Positions 21,487 through 33,116 of a stretch of 64,000 bases of DNA are shown here, piece after piece. The notes under the pieces are model-generated. The model worked only from the letters and a program-made list of their open reading frames with translations, ran no database searches and was not told where the DNA came from. Position 1 is the stretch's first letter, and the number at the start of each line of letters is the position of its first letter. The position numbers were made by a program, and so were the translations under genes. Source of the DNA: Hypomesus transpacificus (Eukaryota > Chordata > Actinopteri > Osmeriformes > Osmeridae); assembly GCF_021917145.1 (NCBI RefSeq), contig NC_061068.1, positions 14,144,355 through 14,208,354 on the forward strand, given 5' to 3'.

Positions 21487-24400
21487 ATGTCTCAACTAAA
21501 TGTGTTCAGGGATTATCTCAATGAGCGATTAACAACGGCAGCTTTGGAGATATTCGCATTCGCTGAGAAATCATTTGCAAAGTTCGAAGAGGAGATTTAT
21601 CGTTCAAAGGAGGAGAGCTTGCGACTTCAACGCTTGTTGGACATTGTCACTCAACCTGCGATCAAGCTTCACCGAACAGGTTCGAATAATAACTACAGTT
21701 GATTATAATCTGCTGTATCCATATTCTATACATCTGTAATTAAATATTTGGTCTAGCACGGCCATACCCAGGTGTCGTGTCAAAGTTAAGCCTTAAGATA
21801 AAAGCAGAATTTTGTGAGACCCGTTTCTTGCGATTGAGTGGGTTATAAACAATATAGAGGTAGCCTAAAAACTCAATTGTAAAGAAAAGACCTGGCTCAG
21901 CATGGAATGCCGTTTAAGTCCAAATTAAGTCCAAGTAGATAGGTAATTAAATGGACACAAAATAAATATGGCTATGAAATAAACCCTGAAATTAAAAAAG
22001 ATGGCATTAAATGTAGCATCATATAATTATATTGCTGAATCCAATTACAGTACCTGTATCAATAAATAAATCAATTTACTTATTTCAAAATGACGTTTTT
22101 GTAAAGACAACATTTCATTGGACTTTTAATTCTCAACATTCTGTGCTGTATTCAGTTCCAATCCAACGTACAAGCGAGAGGGGCGTGGTTATCTCCAGAC
22201 CAAAGCAGCTGCACAAGATCGAAGGCAGATAGGGACAGTTAGATTTTGGGGCGGCCGCTGAGAAATCCGGGGGGCTGTGGCTTAGGGGGTAGAGAGGGTT
22301 GTCTGTTAATTGCAAGGTTGGGGGTTCAATCCCCGACTCCTCCAAGGCCATGTGCCAAAGTATCCTTGAGCAAGACTCTGAACCCCAAGTTGCTTCTGAT
22401 GGGCAGGCCGGTGCCTTGCATGGTAGCTCGCTGCCGTCGGTATGTGTGAGTGTGAGTATGAATGGGTGAATGAGATGCAAACATTGTAAAGTGCCGCTAA
22501 GGTAGAAAAGCGCTTTATAAATGCAGTCCATCCATTTAGATTTTAGAGATGATGGAAGTCATAAGTGGTGTCAGAGATTTCTTGCTGGCCTTAGTAGATC
22601 AAATTGATCAGCATGGCTTGTCAGGGGATATCATTTTGGCACACAATGAATATTTTGTAGAGGTACTTGGGTGGATAGGGGCTCTACAGAACAAGACATA
22701 GATTACAAAGTCTTGAAAAGTTTGAGACTTATCGAGCACCGTGTTCGTGTGCAAGATGTACAGGTAGTATGGGGGGTGATTAGTGTCAGGTAATGTTAGC
22801 TAACAAAGCTAGCAACCGTAGCTATGCCTAATAGGGATGGGGATTTTAACTGATTTGACTATTTGAATAGTATCCGAAATTATTTTTGAATATCCGGATA
22901 ATCTATTTTTATTAATGCGGTTCCATAATATAATTAGCCTGACATGACGCTAAGCATACGGTAAACACATTAACCACCGCACATTCTGGCAATAATTGGA
23001 ACCGTTAAGATATTAGATTAAATAAGGGTTGAATAAGGAAAACAAATGAAATATCAGTTCATCAACATGATGAAAAGACAATGAACTTGAAATAACGCTG
23101 CGTCTTCAGACGTCGGCTCTTAAATTGGCGGAATAGCTCTGAGTCTATTATTACGTGAAATAAAAATTTAAAAAATACATTGGACGAAATTAAACACATT
23201 GGGTAGGCTTTCCTCGATATCAACGAAAGACACAGAGAAATATTGCATAGGCTATTAACTTGGATATTAACTAGGAACCGGAATCCTATAGGATACGGTG
23301 CGCCACCACACAATACAGCGTTTCCACTTTACAGTTAAGGCGTCCGCCTAATGCTGGGGACACACTAAACAATCTTTTTAATCTTATAAGATTTTCAAAC
23401 TGTGAGAGAACACAAACATGAGGACCAAAAATCCTCGATTTCGCCGTTTTGCTACTACAGTGTGTGGTGTGCCATGATTTGACAAAGACAGCACACCACA
23501 CAAACAGATTTCCAACCAGTCTCCCGACTGTTAACACAAGAAATCTTGCGAAATCTCTTGAGATTTAAGAATAAGCATGGCGGACGATATGCAGGAAGAA
23601 ATTGCGATGAGTCTTTGCAATGATTTTCACAGAAAATTCACAGAAAAAAAGAAAAGGGTTTGCTGTTGCCACACATCCATTCCATTTAACTTTTTCTGAC
23701 AGCGGCACCCCACCCTACCATCTTAACTAACACATTTTCAGCGGGAAACCCTGCAATGCAAACATAAATAGCCAATTACGCTAGCTCTACATGGCCACTG
23801 GTAAAAAAAAAATATTAAGCTCTTAATGCTGCTATTAAATTTAAGAGATTTGTTTGCATTCCTAGCTTTATGTCTGTAATTCATGTCTAACGGCTGTCTG
23901 TGGACATGTTGCTACGGTGTTAGTATACGTGAAATACTGCGTATTATTATATGGCACCGACAGTACGAGCGTTCTGATTGGCTAATGGGTAGTCATGCCA
24001 GCCGCGTATTGACCTCATCGCCGGTCTGCGGTCTGATACGGATTATTATTGCCCTGCTCTGACGTAATCTGCGGTCTGATACGGATACTAGACGAAGACT
24101 AGACTCTTTGAATCACTTGTGTCGTCATTTGTGTTGGAATTAAAGCCATTTTAGCAGAACCGTGTTGTCCTCTTTCTATTACCAAAAGTAATTGGTTGCT
24201 ATAGGCAACACCTGAAACACACTGTGAGAAGACTTGAGAGCTAGCTACAATTAGCCTACCATTTATTTTCATTTACAAAATGAAAAGAGCTAAAAATGCC
24301 ATATAATAAACAACTTACCAACATCGACCGTTCGGTCATGCCGGTGTTGTATCACCCGATGCATGACTCTCTGGATTGGCAACCCCTTGCGGGAGCGCGC

Positions 24401-27400
24401 GCGAATCAAAGAGTGAAAGATTTCGTCTTGATATCGCAACCAAACGAAGGGGAGACAGAAGTCTTACATTATACCTTCTTTGTTATAGAATTCAAGAGAA
24501 GAATGTTGGTTATCTGTGTAAATATCAGATGCTATTTTCAACACAAAATCCTTAAAATCTGTAATTCAAACCGTATAGTAACGAACGCGAAGCAACATTC
24601 TTGCTCCATGACATCGCATTCTGAGGAAATATACCCCAGTATGATTACCAAAGGAAAAGTATTTTGAGTAGCAGGTTCAAAGTATTTCACATGGCTCTTC
24701 AGACTAATGTATAGGTTCAAAGTCATGCGATTTTAATGCAGTTAGCCTGCGCGTAGGGTGGGTTACTCAGACAGGTCGAAAACAACAGCCATCTGATCCA
24801 AAATAGGCTATCAGCTTTCCTGATAGGGGACCAATTAGGGACGTTTGAAATAGAGCACAGACCCAGATAGCACACATACGTATTATCAGTGGCGTAACTA
24901 AAGGGAGTGCAGGGAGTGCAGCTGCACTAGGGCCCGTGGCGAAAGGGGGCCCGTCCTCGATCTTATCGTAGAAGTGAGACAACCCTACCTGAAGAACTGA
25001 CCGGGCCCCTAGCTTCGCTCAAATCACCAAAAGGACTACATATGATCCAATCCCATCAATTCAATTTCTCAATTATGGTGTCAGTTATTCATAATTATGA
25101 GCTATCACCTGCCCAATAAACATTTTAACAATAGTCAGTCTTAACAACAGCAAATAATTAATTTTACCTCGTGCCTTTTGCTGAATGAAACGATTCTCGT
25201 TTTTATTAAGTAATATTGTTGTCAAAGATTCTGTAGCCCACCCACACATGTTGCGGTTGTTTCCCATCCTGTTGTGTTGCGTTGAGTAAGCGATAAGTAG
25301 GATACCCCATGCCCTTCAAACACAAAAGTGACTGCAGGAAGCTGCACAAACGCAAACAGCAGGATGAAAGGGTGGCAAAGCTGGCAAAATTATCTTCATT
25401 TGGATTTATGGCGAAGTGTTCAAGAGGACGCTACGTCTGACCCCCGGCCCAACAGCAATGAGTGTGAAACTCAGCCACCAGGGTAGGCTAATCACAAAAC
25501 GTTTACTGTCTGCTATAGCCTAATTGAATGCTTTTAGACATGGCTATTAAACGTCATAAAATGCATGTATAGGCCTATAGGCTAAGGCAGCAGCCAGGTT
25601 AGATATTGTAAACCATGTGCAGGATTTAGTCGGAAAATAGCTAAAGCTAGATAGGCTTAACATTAAGCTAGCATATCTAACGAAAATAAAATCAAACATT
25701 CACCAATCAACTCACAATGTGTATTGTACATAATAAGTACATTTAGCTGCGCCTCGCTAAGCTCAACACTCAATAATTTTGCCTGACGATAGGTCGGTTA
25801 AGGGGCCCGTTGGTGAGATCTGCACTCGGGCCCGCCAAGTCATTGTAACGCCGCTGCGTATTATTATGACTTTTGCCCCCCCTAAGGATCCGTCAATATT
25901 TGGACTACTAAGACAACGCCGGTGTCAAAAGTTTAGTCTTTAGATGTCGTGCTAGGCTTCATGACTGTTGCACAGTATGTACTATCGTGCCGTGGTGTAC
26001 TAGCAGCATCATACATTTAAGCAATTCAAGACTTGCATGTACAGTAAGTAATGTCACATTAAATAATGTATTTAAACTCAAGCTTGTGTGGTGCGTTGCT
26101 GTAGTCAATGCCACTTCATGTCAAAATAAAAGTTTTTCAATTTCGGCACATTCAGTGAAGTTTGGCTAGCAACAGAAGCTAGGCCAGCTTGCTCTTAGCA
26201 CAATTCAGCTTCTCTACTTAGGGCTCTACACTGAGTTGGTCGCTTTTGGCTTTTTACTGACAATGGTCGTTTCCAGCAAACTTCTCTTGAATTTGTCATT
26301 TCCCCCTAAATAAATATCAAGCTTATTTACGTGTTTGGGGGCATATTTTCACTTAGCAAATGGTATTGTTTGAATCGTGATTCCATCTGAAAAATACTGT
26401 GGTGACAACATTGTTAGAATAGCTTGTTTCAAAGGGGGTTTGGCTTGTTTCAAATAAACTGACCCATCTGCAACCGACGCAAGCAAGCACACCCAGAAAT
26501 GTATAAAAAAAATGATTTAGTTTATTTTCCAATAACTAAGAATAAAAGGTTCGCACATACCTATTTTTTACGGGAAAATGTGAGTCAAATACTCGCACTG
26601 TAAAGGGTGGGGCCCTTTTCATATATATATTTTTTTAAACTAAAATCGGCATTCAAGTTAAGAACATACAGTAAGTATTAGCTTGTGTAACTTTGGATAG
26701 ATGGGTAGACCGGTCACTGTATCAGCTCACAGCAGGCACTGCAGTAGGCTAACTATCGAGCACTTTGTAAAGAATTTAAAGCAGGTTGCACCATAATGAT
26801 TATTTGCACTTGCACAAATGCTCCCAAAAATATTTTTTGCACAGATACAATTTTGGGGGTCAAGCCTTCAATGTGTAGCATATTATGCTAAGATCACAAT
26901 AATTGGTCTGGTTTTAGCTGTCAGACATGTTGGGTTGCATAATGACTACGTTGATTACAAACCTACTCTTCTTTGCCCCAGATGTGCTGCAGCTTTCTCT
27001 CCTGGAACCCCAACAGATTAAAGAGGAACAGGAGCTGTGGACCAGTCAGGAGGAAGAGCAGCTCCAAGGACTGCAGTCTGAAACTACACATTCCATGTTC
27101 ACTTCTACCAGTGTGAAACATGACTGGGATCAGGAGGACTTTTCTGAATGTTCACATCTTGACCAAACTGTTAAAGTGGAGAACAGAGAAGGAGACTCTC
27201 TACCCAGCAACACAACTGAGGAACAAATCAATGCAGAGCTTGATGGACAAGATTGTGCAGCACCAGAACCAGGCAGTGACTCTCACCCCCTCTCTGTTGT
27301 ATTTCCAAACTGTTTTACAGCTCAGAGTTTGGAGAAGGTGGAACATGAAGGAGTGCTGCTTCTTCTGAACAGGACACAAGACAGTGGGGTTCGACCAAGG

Positions 27401-28066
27401 GAAAATATGCCACAGAGACGTCACACAGGAAAAACATTACATCAGTGTCAACATTGTAACAAAACTTTTAGTAGAAAAGGTGCTTTGGTTTTTCATATGG
27501 GGACACACACAGAAGATACATCCAATCACTGTCAACAATGTAACAAATGCTTTGCTAAGAAGGGTAGTCTGGTTAAACACCTGAAGACACACACAGGAGA
27601 GAAGCCTTATCACTGTCAACAATGTAACAAACTGTTTGCTGAGAAGGGTAATCTGGTTAAACACATGAAAACACACACAGGAGAGAAACCTTTTCAATGT
27701 CAGGAATGTAGCAAACTATTTGCTCGAAGGGATACTCTACGTGAACACATAAGGACACACACAAGAGAGAAACCATATAAGTGTCAACTATGTAACAAAT
27801 CATTTACTCGTCCATCTCGTTTGGTTATTCACATGAGGGCACACACAGGAGAGAAACCTTATCAGTGTCAACAATGTAACATATGGTTTCGTCAGAAGTA
27901 TAGTCTGGTTTGTCATATGAGGACACACACAGGAGAGAAACCTTTTAAATGTCAGAAATGTAGCGAACCCTTTTCTAAAAGTAGTGCTCTGTACAAACAC
28001 ATGAGGACACACATTTTTCAGAAAGAGTTACCTCCTACGACATTTTTGCAAAGCCACTCAGACTAA
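21487..28066 (+). CDS. C2H2 zinc-finger protein, gene 1 (two coding exons, seven fingers)
   Basis: Exon 1 (21487-21679) encodes the fish ZNF leader MSQLNVFRDYLNERLTTAAL, then EIFAFAEKSFAKFEEEIY and RLLDIVTQPAIKLHRT, an amphipathic, probably coiled-coil segment. Its donor ACAG/GTTCGA is phase 1. Exon 2 (26982-28066) begins after CTTTGCCCCAG and restores the codon for Asp, giving HRTD-VLQLSLLEPQQIKEEQEL. Residues ~65-217 are acidic linker; IKEE and VKVE fit the SUMO consensus. Residues ~218-409 hold seven C2H2 fingers with TGEKP-type linkers (CQHCNKTFSRKGALVFHMGT and so on); two linkers are degenerate (TEDTSN, TREKP). Total 425 residues. The likely role is sequence-specific nuclear DNA binding; the target is unknown. 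Paralogues lie at 45831-57297 and 61216-62252. The intron holds SINE and DNA elements. Confidence 0.85.
21740..22260. other. Intron of zinc-finger gene 1, no gene seen
   Basis: The first ~60 bases after the donor (TACAGTTGATTATAATCTGC) are conserved with introns at 46046 and 59475, marking shared descent of the three copies. The rest is AT-rich with nothing recognisable. Confidence 0.55.
22262..22537 (+). mobile_element. tRNA-derived SINE, near complete
   Basis: GGGGCTGTGGCTTAGGGGGT starts a tRNA-like head; the B-box-like GGGGGTTCAATCCCC follows. The tail is AAAGCGCTTTATAAATGCAG TCCAT, a 3' end common to a widespread fish SINE family. It lies in the intron of zinc-finger gene 1, sense orientation. 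Confidence 0.8.
22538..23270. other. Gene-free intron sequence
   Basis: No coding sequence is supported. A hAT-like terminus may start near 22833 (TAGGGATGGGGATTTTAACTG), but its partner end was not found. Confidence 0.35.
23271..23699 (-). mobile_element. Family D element, inverted partial copy
   Basis: Reverse complement of 11560-11980. It lacks the outermost terminal repeat but retains the internal TAATGCTGGGGACACAC at 23350. On the plus strand, 23577-23699 encodes a 40-residue frame starting [18 protein letters not shown], basic in its second half and then stopped. This looks like the first exon of a transposon gene whose remainder is deleted. Confidence 0.65.
23785..23955. repeat. Dispersed repeat shared with 52797-52930
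   Basis: The words AGCTCTTAATGCTGC, CATTCCTAGCTTTATGTCTG and TTAGTATACGTGAAATACTGCG recur in the same order near 52797-52930, inside the BED-finger hAT remnant. This is probably the end part of the same hAT family. Confidence 0.55.
24850..26494 (+). mobile_element. Family B element, left-truncated, split by a hAT
   Basis: Its right part ends GCAACCGACGCAAGCAAGCACACCC, as in the copy at 41257-44745. Its left part (24850-24886, CACACATACGTATTAT) continues at 25857 with CCCCTAAGGATC and GTCAATATTTGGACTAC, matching 41300-41380. The hAT at 24887-25856 sits between them. Confidence 0.6.
24887..25856. mobile_element. Non-autonomous hAT element with exact 8-bp target duplication
   Basis: The ends are CAGTGGCGTAACTA and GTAACGCCGCTG, a hAT-type CAGNGGCG terminus. 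CGTATTAT is duplicated on both sides (24879-24886 and 25857-25864). GGGCCCG-rich subterminal blocks lie at both ends. The 970-bp interior encodes no recognisable transposase. Confidence 0.88.
26495..26981 (+). other. Intron 3' end of zinc-finger gene 1
   Basis: About 26780-26981 is homologous to 55810-56032 and, inverted, to 62253-62440 (AAGCAGGTTGCACCATAA; GGTCTGGTTTTAGCTGTCAG), showing that the duplicated unit extends into the intron. No separate gene. Confidence 0.6.
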
Positions 28067-28866
28067 CTTTTGGTAAGAATGGGGAGAAATCTTGGGCTAA
28101 AACAAAGGGGGTAGGGGGGTTGAACTTGTTGCTATGGATAATTTCAAGAAGCTTATTAACTATGTACACAGTGATTAGATCGGGGGATGGATATCTGTCA
28201 ATTATTTAATCATAGAAATATTACATAAGGTATTATGTTCAGTAAGATGTTCAATTGTAGGTTGTCTCTAATCAAATAAGTATGTTTAACTAATTGTCAG
28301 TCTCTTATACATGCATCTCGTAAAGAAAAAACGAATATGCAGAAAGGCAGCTTTATGAATTGTTGATGTGGGGTCTGCAGTCAGAGAGCTTGTTTGATGC
28401 ATTGTTATGTGTTCTGCTGAGGTATACCTAGTTCTTCTGTGCTGCATAGCTGCATTTTCCCTATGGCCAAGTAGCGTACAGTTGTTGACCCTGATCTCCA
28501 TTGTTACTGGGTTGTTTCTGTAAGTGACTTTATTCTTAGGGGCCGTTTTTCGTATGTCGCTAACTGATTTGATTAATGATGATTTGTCATGATCTTGGAT
28601 TGTTAGGTTCTTTGACACTTATCCTGGACTTGCTGTCATAGCAACATGTTCATTAGCTTAAACCTGCTCGGGGGCAGGCTTATTTTATGTAAACAAGATT
28701 TGATTGTGGCTTTATAAGCAGAGGTGATACAGGAAGTCTTTCACAGCCATGTCTTGTCTGTTTATAGGACATTAAACTGTTACGGAGGGTGCAAGGCTAA
28801 TTTGCGGAGATTTTTTAAATTATTGCGTGATAGACAGGATTCTTTAGTGCGGCACGATAATATACG
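28067..28866 (+). other. 3' UTR and flank of zinc-finger gene 1
   Basis: No coding sequence is supported. Blocks such as GGTATACCTAGTTCTTC, TTGTCATGATC, ACTTGCTGTCATAGCAAC and GGTGATACAGGAAGTC recur inverted at 60480-60730 downstream of zinc-finger gene 3, so the duplicated unit includes at least 1.2 kb of 3' sequence. Confidence 0.6.
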
Positions 28867-29238
28867 CAGGGCTGCACAATTAGGGGCAAAATGATAATCA
28901 CGATTATTTTGGTCAATATTCAAATCACGATTAATGATCATGATTATTTGTTGATTTTAACTAAAACAAATGTTGTCACATAGGCTAATTATAACTGCTT
29001 TCACATCCATATTGTGATACAATTCGGCTAATGTTCAAATATGTGCATAAAAATAAAATGGGTCCTTTTAATCACCAAAATTCAATGCATCTCCTTAAAG
29101 AAGGCATAAGAATAAAAAGAAATCAAAGAAAATGTAGCAAAACTTCAACAGGGCACTATTTTCCATTTTACGCAAATTTTGTTCATGGAAAGCCAAAATC
29201 GTGATCGTGATTAAAATTCGATTCATTGTGCAGCACTA
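28867..29238. mobile_element. Small hAT-like insertion, absent from the paralogous site
   Basis: It starts CAGGGCTGCACAATTA and ends ATTGTGCAGCACTA, imperfect inverted ends, with AATATACG and ACTGTACG as a diverged 8-bp flank pair. The paralogous region downstream of gene 3 (minus strand near 60430-60400) runs straight through without it. 372 bp, no coding. Confidence 0.65.
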
Positions 29239-29492
29239 ACTGTACGTATTGAGAAATATCGGTTTTCTCGTGAGGGTGTCATTTACATCATATAGTTGGT
29301 GGAAGCACATTAAATTATATGACATTAAAGATGATAAACAAAGTAATTATGAAAATATTACAATACAAAAACATTTAGGCCTAGCCTACTGTAATGAGTG
29401 ATAAAATGTCTAACAAGATCACTACTACACATTTATTTATCTGCTACTTTTCGCCAGCCCTCCTGGATTTTTCAGACTTTTAGGTGTTCCCT

Positions 29493-29874
29493 TAGCCTGG
29501 CTGCCAGCCCAACTTATCCCCGCCCACAAAAATATTTGGTCGGGAAGTTGGGTCTGGGGGGGCACGTTTGGGGAAAAACTATGTCCGAACAGGAGCTGTT
29601 CGGACCAATGAAATTGTCAGGGCGGGCTTTATACGATGATGGACAGATGATCAACAGTAACGTAATCAACCACGTCACCAAAGAGCGCTTGGGTTGAATT
29701 TGTTTTCAACAAACAACATATTACGTTGCTCTGATTGGTTGTAGGTCTATCCAATTGAGCGAAGAGGCATTTGTTTTACGAGTTTGGTTGAAACACGCCC
29801 CATACTCACAGCCCAACGGAGAGTTCTCAGACTCATATTCTGACTAGAATTATGAGTATGACAACGTCAGGCTA
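29493..29874. mobile_element. Family M element (9-bp target duplication), short version
   Basis: It starts TAGCCTGGCTGCCAGCCCAA and ends GACAACGTCAGGCTA, with GTGTTCCCT duplicated at 29484-29492 and 29875-29883. Both ends match the longer copy at 47629-48413, but the coding middle is deleted. A 9-bp duplication is typical of Mutator-like elements, but no transposase is present to confirm this. Confidence 0.85.
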
Positions 29875-29883
29875 GTGTTCCCT

Positions 29884-30674
29884 GGCATTCCGATTAAATC
29901 TTCAAATTCGGCGTAACCTTCGAGCAAGCTCTTGCTCTGTTAGGAAAAGAACGGGGTGCTCTTTTTGGAATTGGCAGCAAATAGCAGCGTTACTGATCAA
30001 GGTTTTGACTGTTGATACATACCCCCTTTTAAACCGACGCATGAACGTGCAATTATCCCAGACAACTCAATACAACTATACTAATCATAAACAAAAGGGG
30101 TGTTTGAAGAACCTAATTAGCCAGATCATGATTAGCAAGATGATGTTATCTTGGATGTGTCATTTGATATTGGATGTAATAAGCAAAATACGAAGAACGG
30201 ACCCCTGAACTCTATTAGAATCATAAAACCCGACGATACCTTTTTTTTAAGCTCATTATCACAAAATGTTCATGTTGCAAGGCAGTTTATGTTTATGCTA
30301 CTACCCCTAACTTTTCACAGATTTAGGAGCTGGTTTTAGGGCTTAAGACATTTTGTGAATACGGACTCAATCTTTTGCATGGAGGCTGTGGCCTATACGA
30401 TGCAAGTACTAATACAGAATGGGCCTTTGAGTGGTGACTACGCATGACAGTAAGCATGATCGACACCCAAACTATAAGGGCAATAAGTTACCTTATGGCA
30501 GAAATCTTTGCATTTTCTTGTTAATTATGACCATTTGATAAACAGAAATGTCTATCCTGCTTAAATTAACTAAATTTCATAAACAAAACAGGTAAAAAAA
30601 AAAAGTATTACTAAAAGAGTTGAGGGCAGTGAGTTTGAGGTTGCTAGATGTCTTTGTTCATGATGCTGCTTTGC
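29884..30674. other. Gene-free interval
   Basis: The short open frames here have no recognisable domain. Nothing structural was found apart from an oligo-A run near 30594. Confidence 0.4.
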
Positions 30675-30845
30675 CAGGGATGGATTAACCAACAGGCCTA
30701 CTGGGCCTAGACCCATGAGCTCAGGGGGCCCATAACCCAGAGCCTCGGCGTATCGTCACTGTCATTAACTTGATGTACTAGGGTATTGATATGATGATAT
30801 GCGCCGTAGCCGGTATATGCTAGGCTTAAGTCATTAATGTCTTCA

Positions 30846-33116
30846 CAGTTTTTCTCGATTGCTTTGGCTCAATTCTTGAAACAGAAATTACATTCTCAAA
30901 GCTCCACGTGCATTTAGCAAAATAGCCTATATGGTTCAGTACAACTACATAGATCACCTTCAAAAGGTCATATCTCACCCAAAACAGTTAACTCATGCTT
31001 CAAAACCAAATCATTTTTTCATATAAATAGTCAGTGCCCCCAAAATGAATAGTTCCTTCTCAATTGCTTTGGCTCATTTCTCGAGAAAAAAGAGAACATG
31101 CTCAAACCTTTAAATACATTTGCCAAAATTACCCAGATGGTTCAGCAAAACACCATAGAACACCTGCAAAAGGTCATCTCTTTCCTAAAACAGACAACTT
31201 ATCAGTCAAAACTAAATCCTTTTCTCATACAAATAGTCAGTGCCCCCAAAATGAAAAGTCCCTTTGGCATTGTGTAAACACTGCAGGTCAAAATGTTTAG
31301 ATGTTTCGTCAGTATGGCAGTGAACCTTAGAAATATCCCTTATGTGCACTGTACTACAGTTACTGTAGTAGATGTTTTCTTTCCAGAATAAATGTGTCTC
31401 AATCTACATTTACATGTATTCATTTAGCAGATGCTTTTATCCAAAGCGACTTCCAAGAGAGCTTTACAAGAGTGCATAGGTCACTGATCATACAGTAACA
31501 ACGCAATAGCCCCAAACATTTCGGGTAGCCAAAACATGAAGCATACATTGTGAAAAACCCAAATACAGTAAGTGCCAAAGAGAAGAACCATAAGAGCATG
31601 TAGCCAAACAAGTTATAACTAAACAACATGAACCTCAAAAGTGCAAGAGTGTACCTGTAGAAAAGCAAGCAACAATACTGTAATGTATGCTTCATGTTTT
31701 GGCTAACCACAATGTTTTTGGGGCTATCTCATTGTTTAGAATCATTGACCTATGCACTTTTGTTAAGCTGTCTCTTGGAAGTCGCTTTGGATAAAAGCGT
31801 CTGCGAAATGAATACATGTAAATGTGTATCAAACATAAAAAATATTACAGTAATTCAAGAGTAGCCTACAAGGTTTCACATCACATATTGCACTTACACT
31901 GCCATGGAAATTGTTACTGTAATTGCCATACATCATGGTTACTGTTACAGGAAATGTGTACAGCACAATATACTTTCATACAATAAGCACATCAAAACTA
32001 ACATTATGTATAACCTACACTAGTAGTATGAGTAACCACAGTAAGTTTCAGGCAAGTGACACTTTCCTAGTCAGAGTTAGCAGGGGGTGCATTACAGTAA
32101 GCCTGGCATGAAATGCACCTCCTCTATTGTCTGTTCTGTATATCCCAGCATCAAATGATTTCTATTGTACACTGAGGGGACTAGTATGAGTAACCACGGT
32201 ACTTTTCAGGCATCTGACCCCTTCCTAGTCAGAGTTGCAGAGGGTGCATTTCATGGCAAGAAGGAAACATACAGTAAGAAAGTAAAGCAAAGCTGGAGTT
32301 TCACTAGTTGTCGTCCTCACTCTCCTGCTCATCCTCGACAAATGTAAGAAAGTGAGGCCCTACCAAACCCCTCTCATGTAGAGGGATAAGATCGGAGTGC
32401 AGGCGGTCCAAGGACACCAGGAGTGTCTGGGTATCGTATGGGCCAAGACTGGGAATGTTGGTGACTACACCATTCTCTGAAATGGCAGCACAAACAGTGA
32501 TGTTTCCCCCGAGCTGGCCTGGGACAAGCTCTATATATTTGATGGAAGCATTGATACTGCTGGATAGCTCCTGTCAGCTAACTAAACTTACTGTGTGATT
32601 GGTGATCGGATGTGTCCCCTTGTTTTGTAAAGTTCTACTTGCACCTGACAATGACCGTAAGCAGATGATCCAAGAGATCCATATTACAGTATATACCATT
32701 ATATTTTTCATGGTATTATGTGCCTGAAAGATTTTGACAGTGGAGTGAACTATCGTGCAGGTGATGATATACACAAGGAAATTATGCCAATATGTTTTGC
32801 AGAGAACAACCACTTGACTGAGAAACAACAGTCAGTTTAGACCAGCAAGATATTTTCAATTGATGGTTGGCCTAATTGAAGGCAATTATACCTAACCATT
32901 TCAAAGATGTGCCAAATCATTTGAAATGTGTGCAAACTGTAGGCAATTGCACTTGTCATTTACAAGGATGTGCTAATACAATTGCAATTCGATTAAAGGA
33001 ATGAACAATTCCAATCTGTTGTGAACAAGTGCCCAGCGGTTTGGAGGTTTGCACTAGTTGTTTTGAACATGTAATTTCTGTTTCGTGAAATGAGCCAAAC
33101 CAATTGAGAAAAACTG
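30846..33116 (-). mobile_element. IS630/Tc1-like element nested in the hAT
   Basis: Inverted ends of about 45 bp: CAGTTTTTCTCGATTGCTTT at the left, and CCAATTGAGAAAAACTG after ACAGAAATTAC-type sequence at the right. The left end is tandemly duplicated (30846-31047 and 31052-31258, both ending GTCAGTGCCCCCAAAATGA). On the minus strand about 32545-32304 encodes VPGQLGGNITVCAAISENG and SLGPYDTQTLLVSLDRLH, the core of an IS630/Tc1-type DDE transposase, ending EDEQESEDDN and a stop. The N-terminal domain is missing, so the copy is dead. TA duplication is not evident. Confidence 0.7.
31404..31829. repeat. Long inverted repeat of SINE/LINE-tail sequence
   Basis: Arms 31404-31551 and 31680-31829 are inverted copies with a ~128-bp spacer. 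Each carries the tail GCTTTTATCCAAAGCGACTT (inverted in the other arm as AAGTCGCTTTGGATAAAAGC), a 3' end shared by V-SINEs and L2-like LINEs. A transcript would fold into a long hairpin. Confidence 0.8.

Noticed and set aside
24296..24667. A 123-residue plus-strand frame
   Set aside because: No recognisable motif, a weak start and low complexity at the end; it lies in the intron of zinc-finger gene 1.
27437..28012. Minus-strand frames rich in FLSCVCPH and VTLLTLI opposite the zinc-finger exons, also at 56251-57300
   Set aside because: They are the antisense of repeated TGEKP finger linkers and CQQCNK blocks; every finger exon gives the same shadow.
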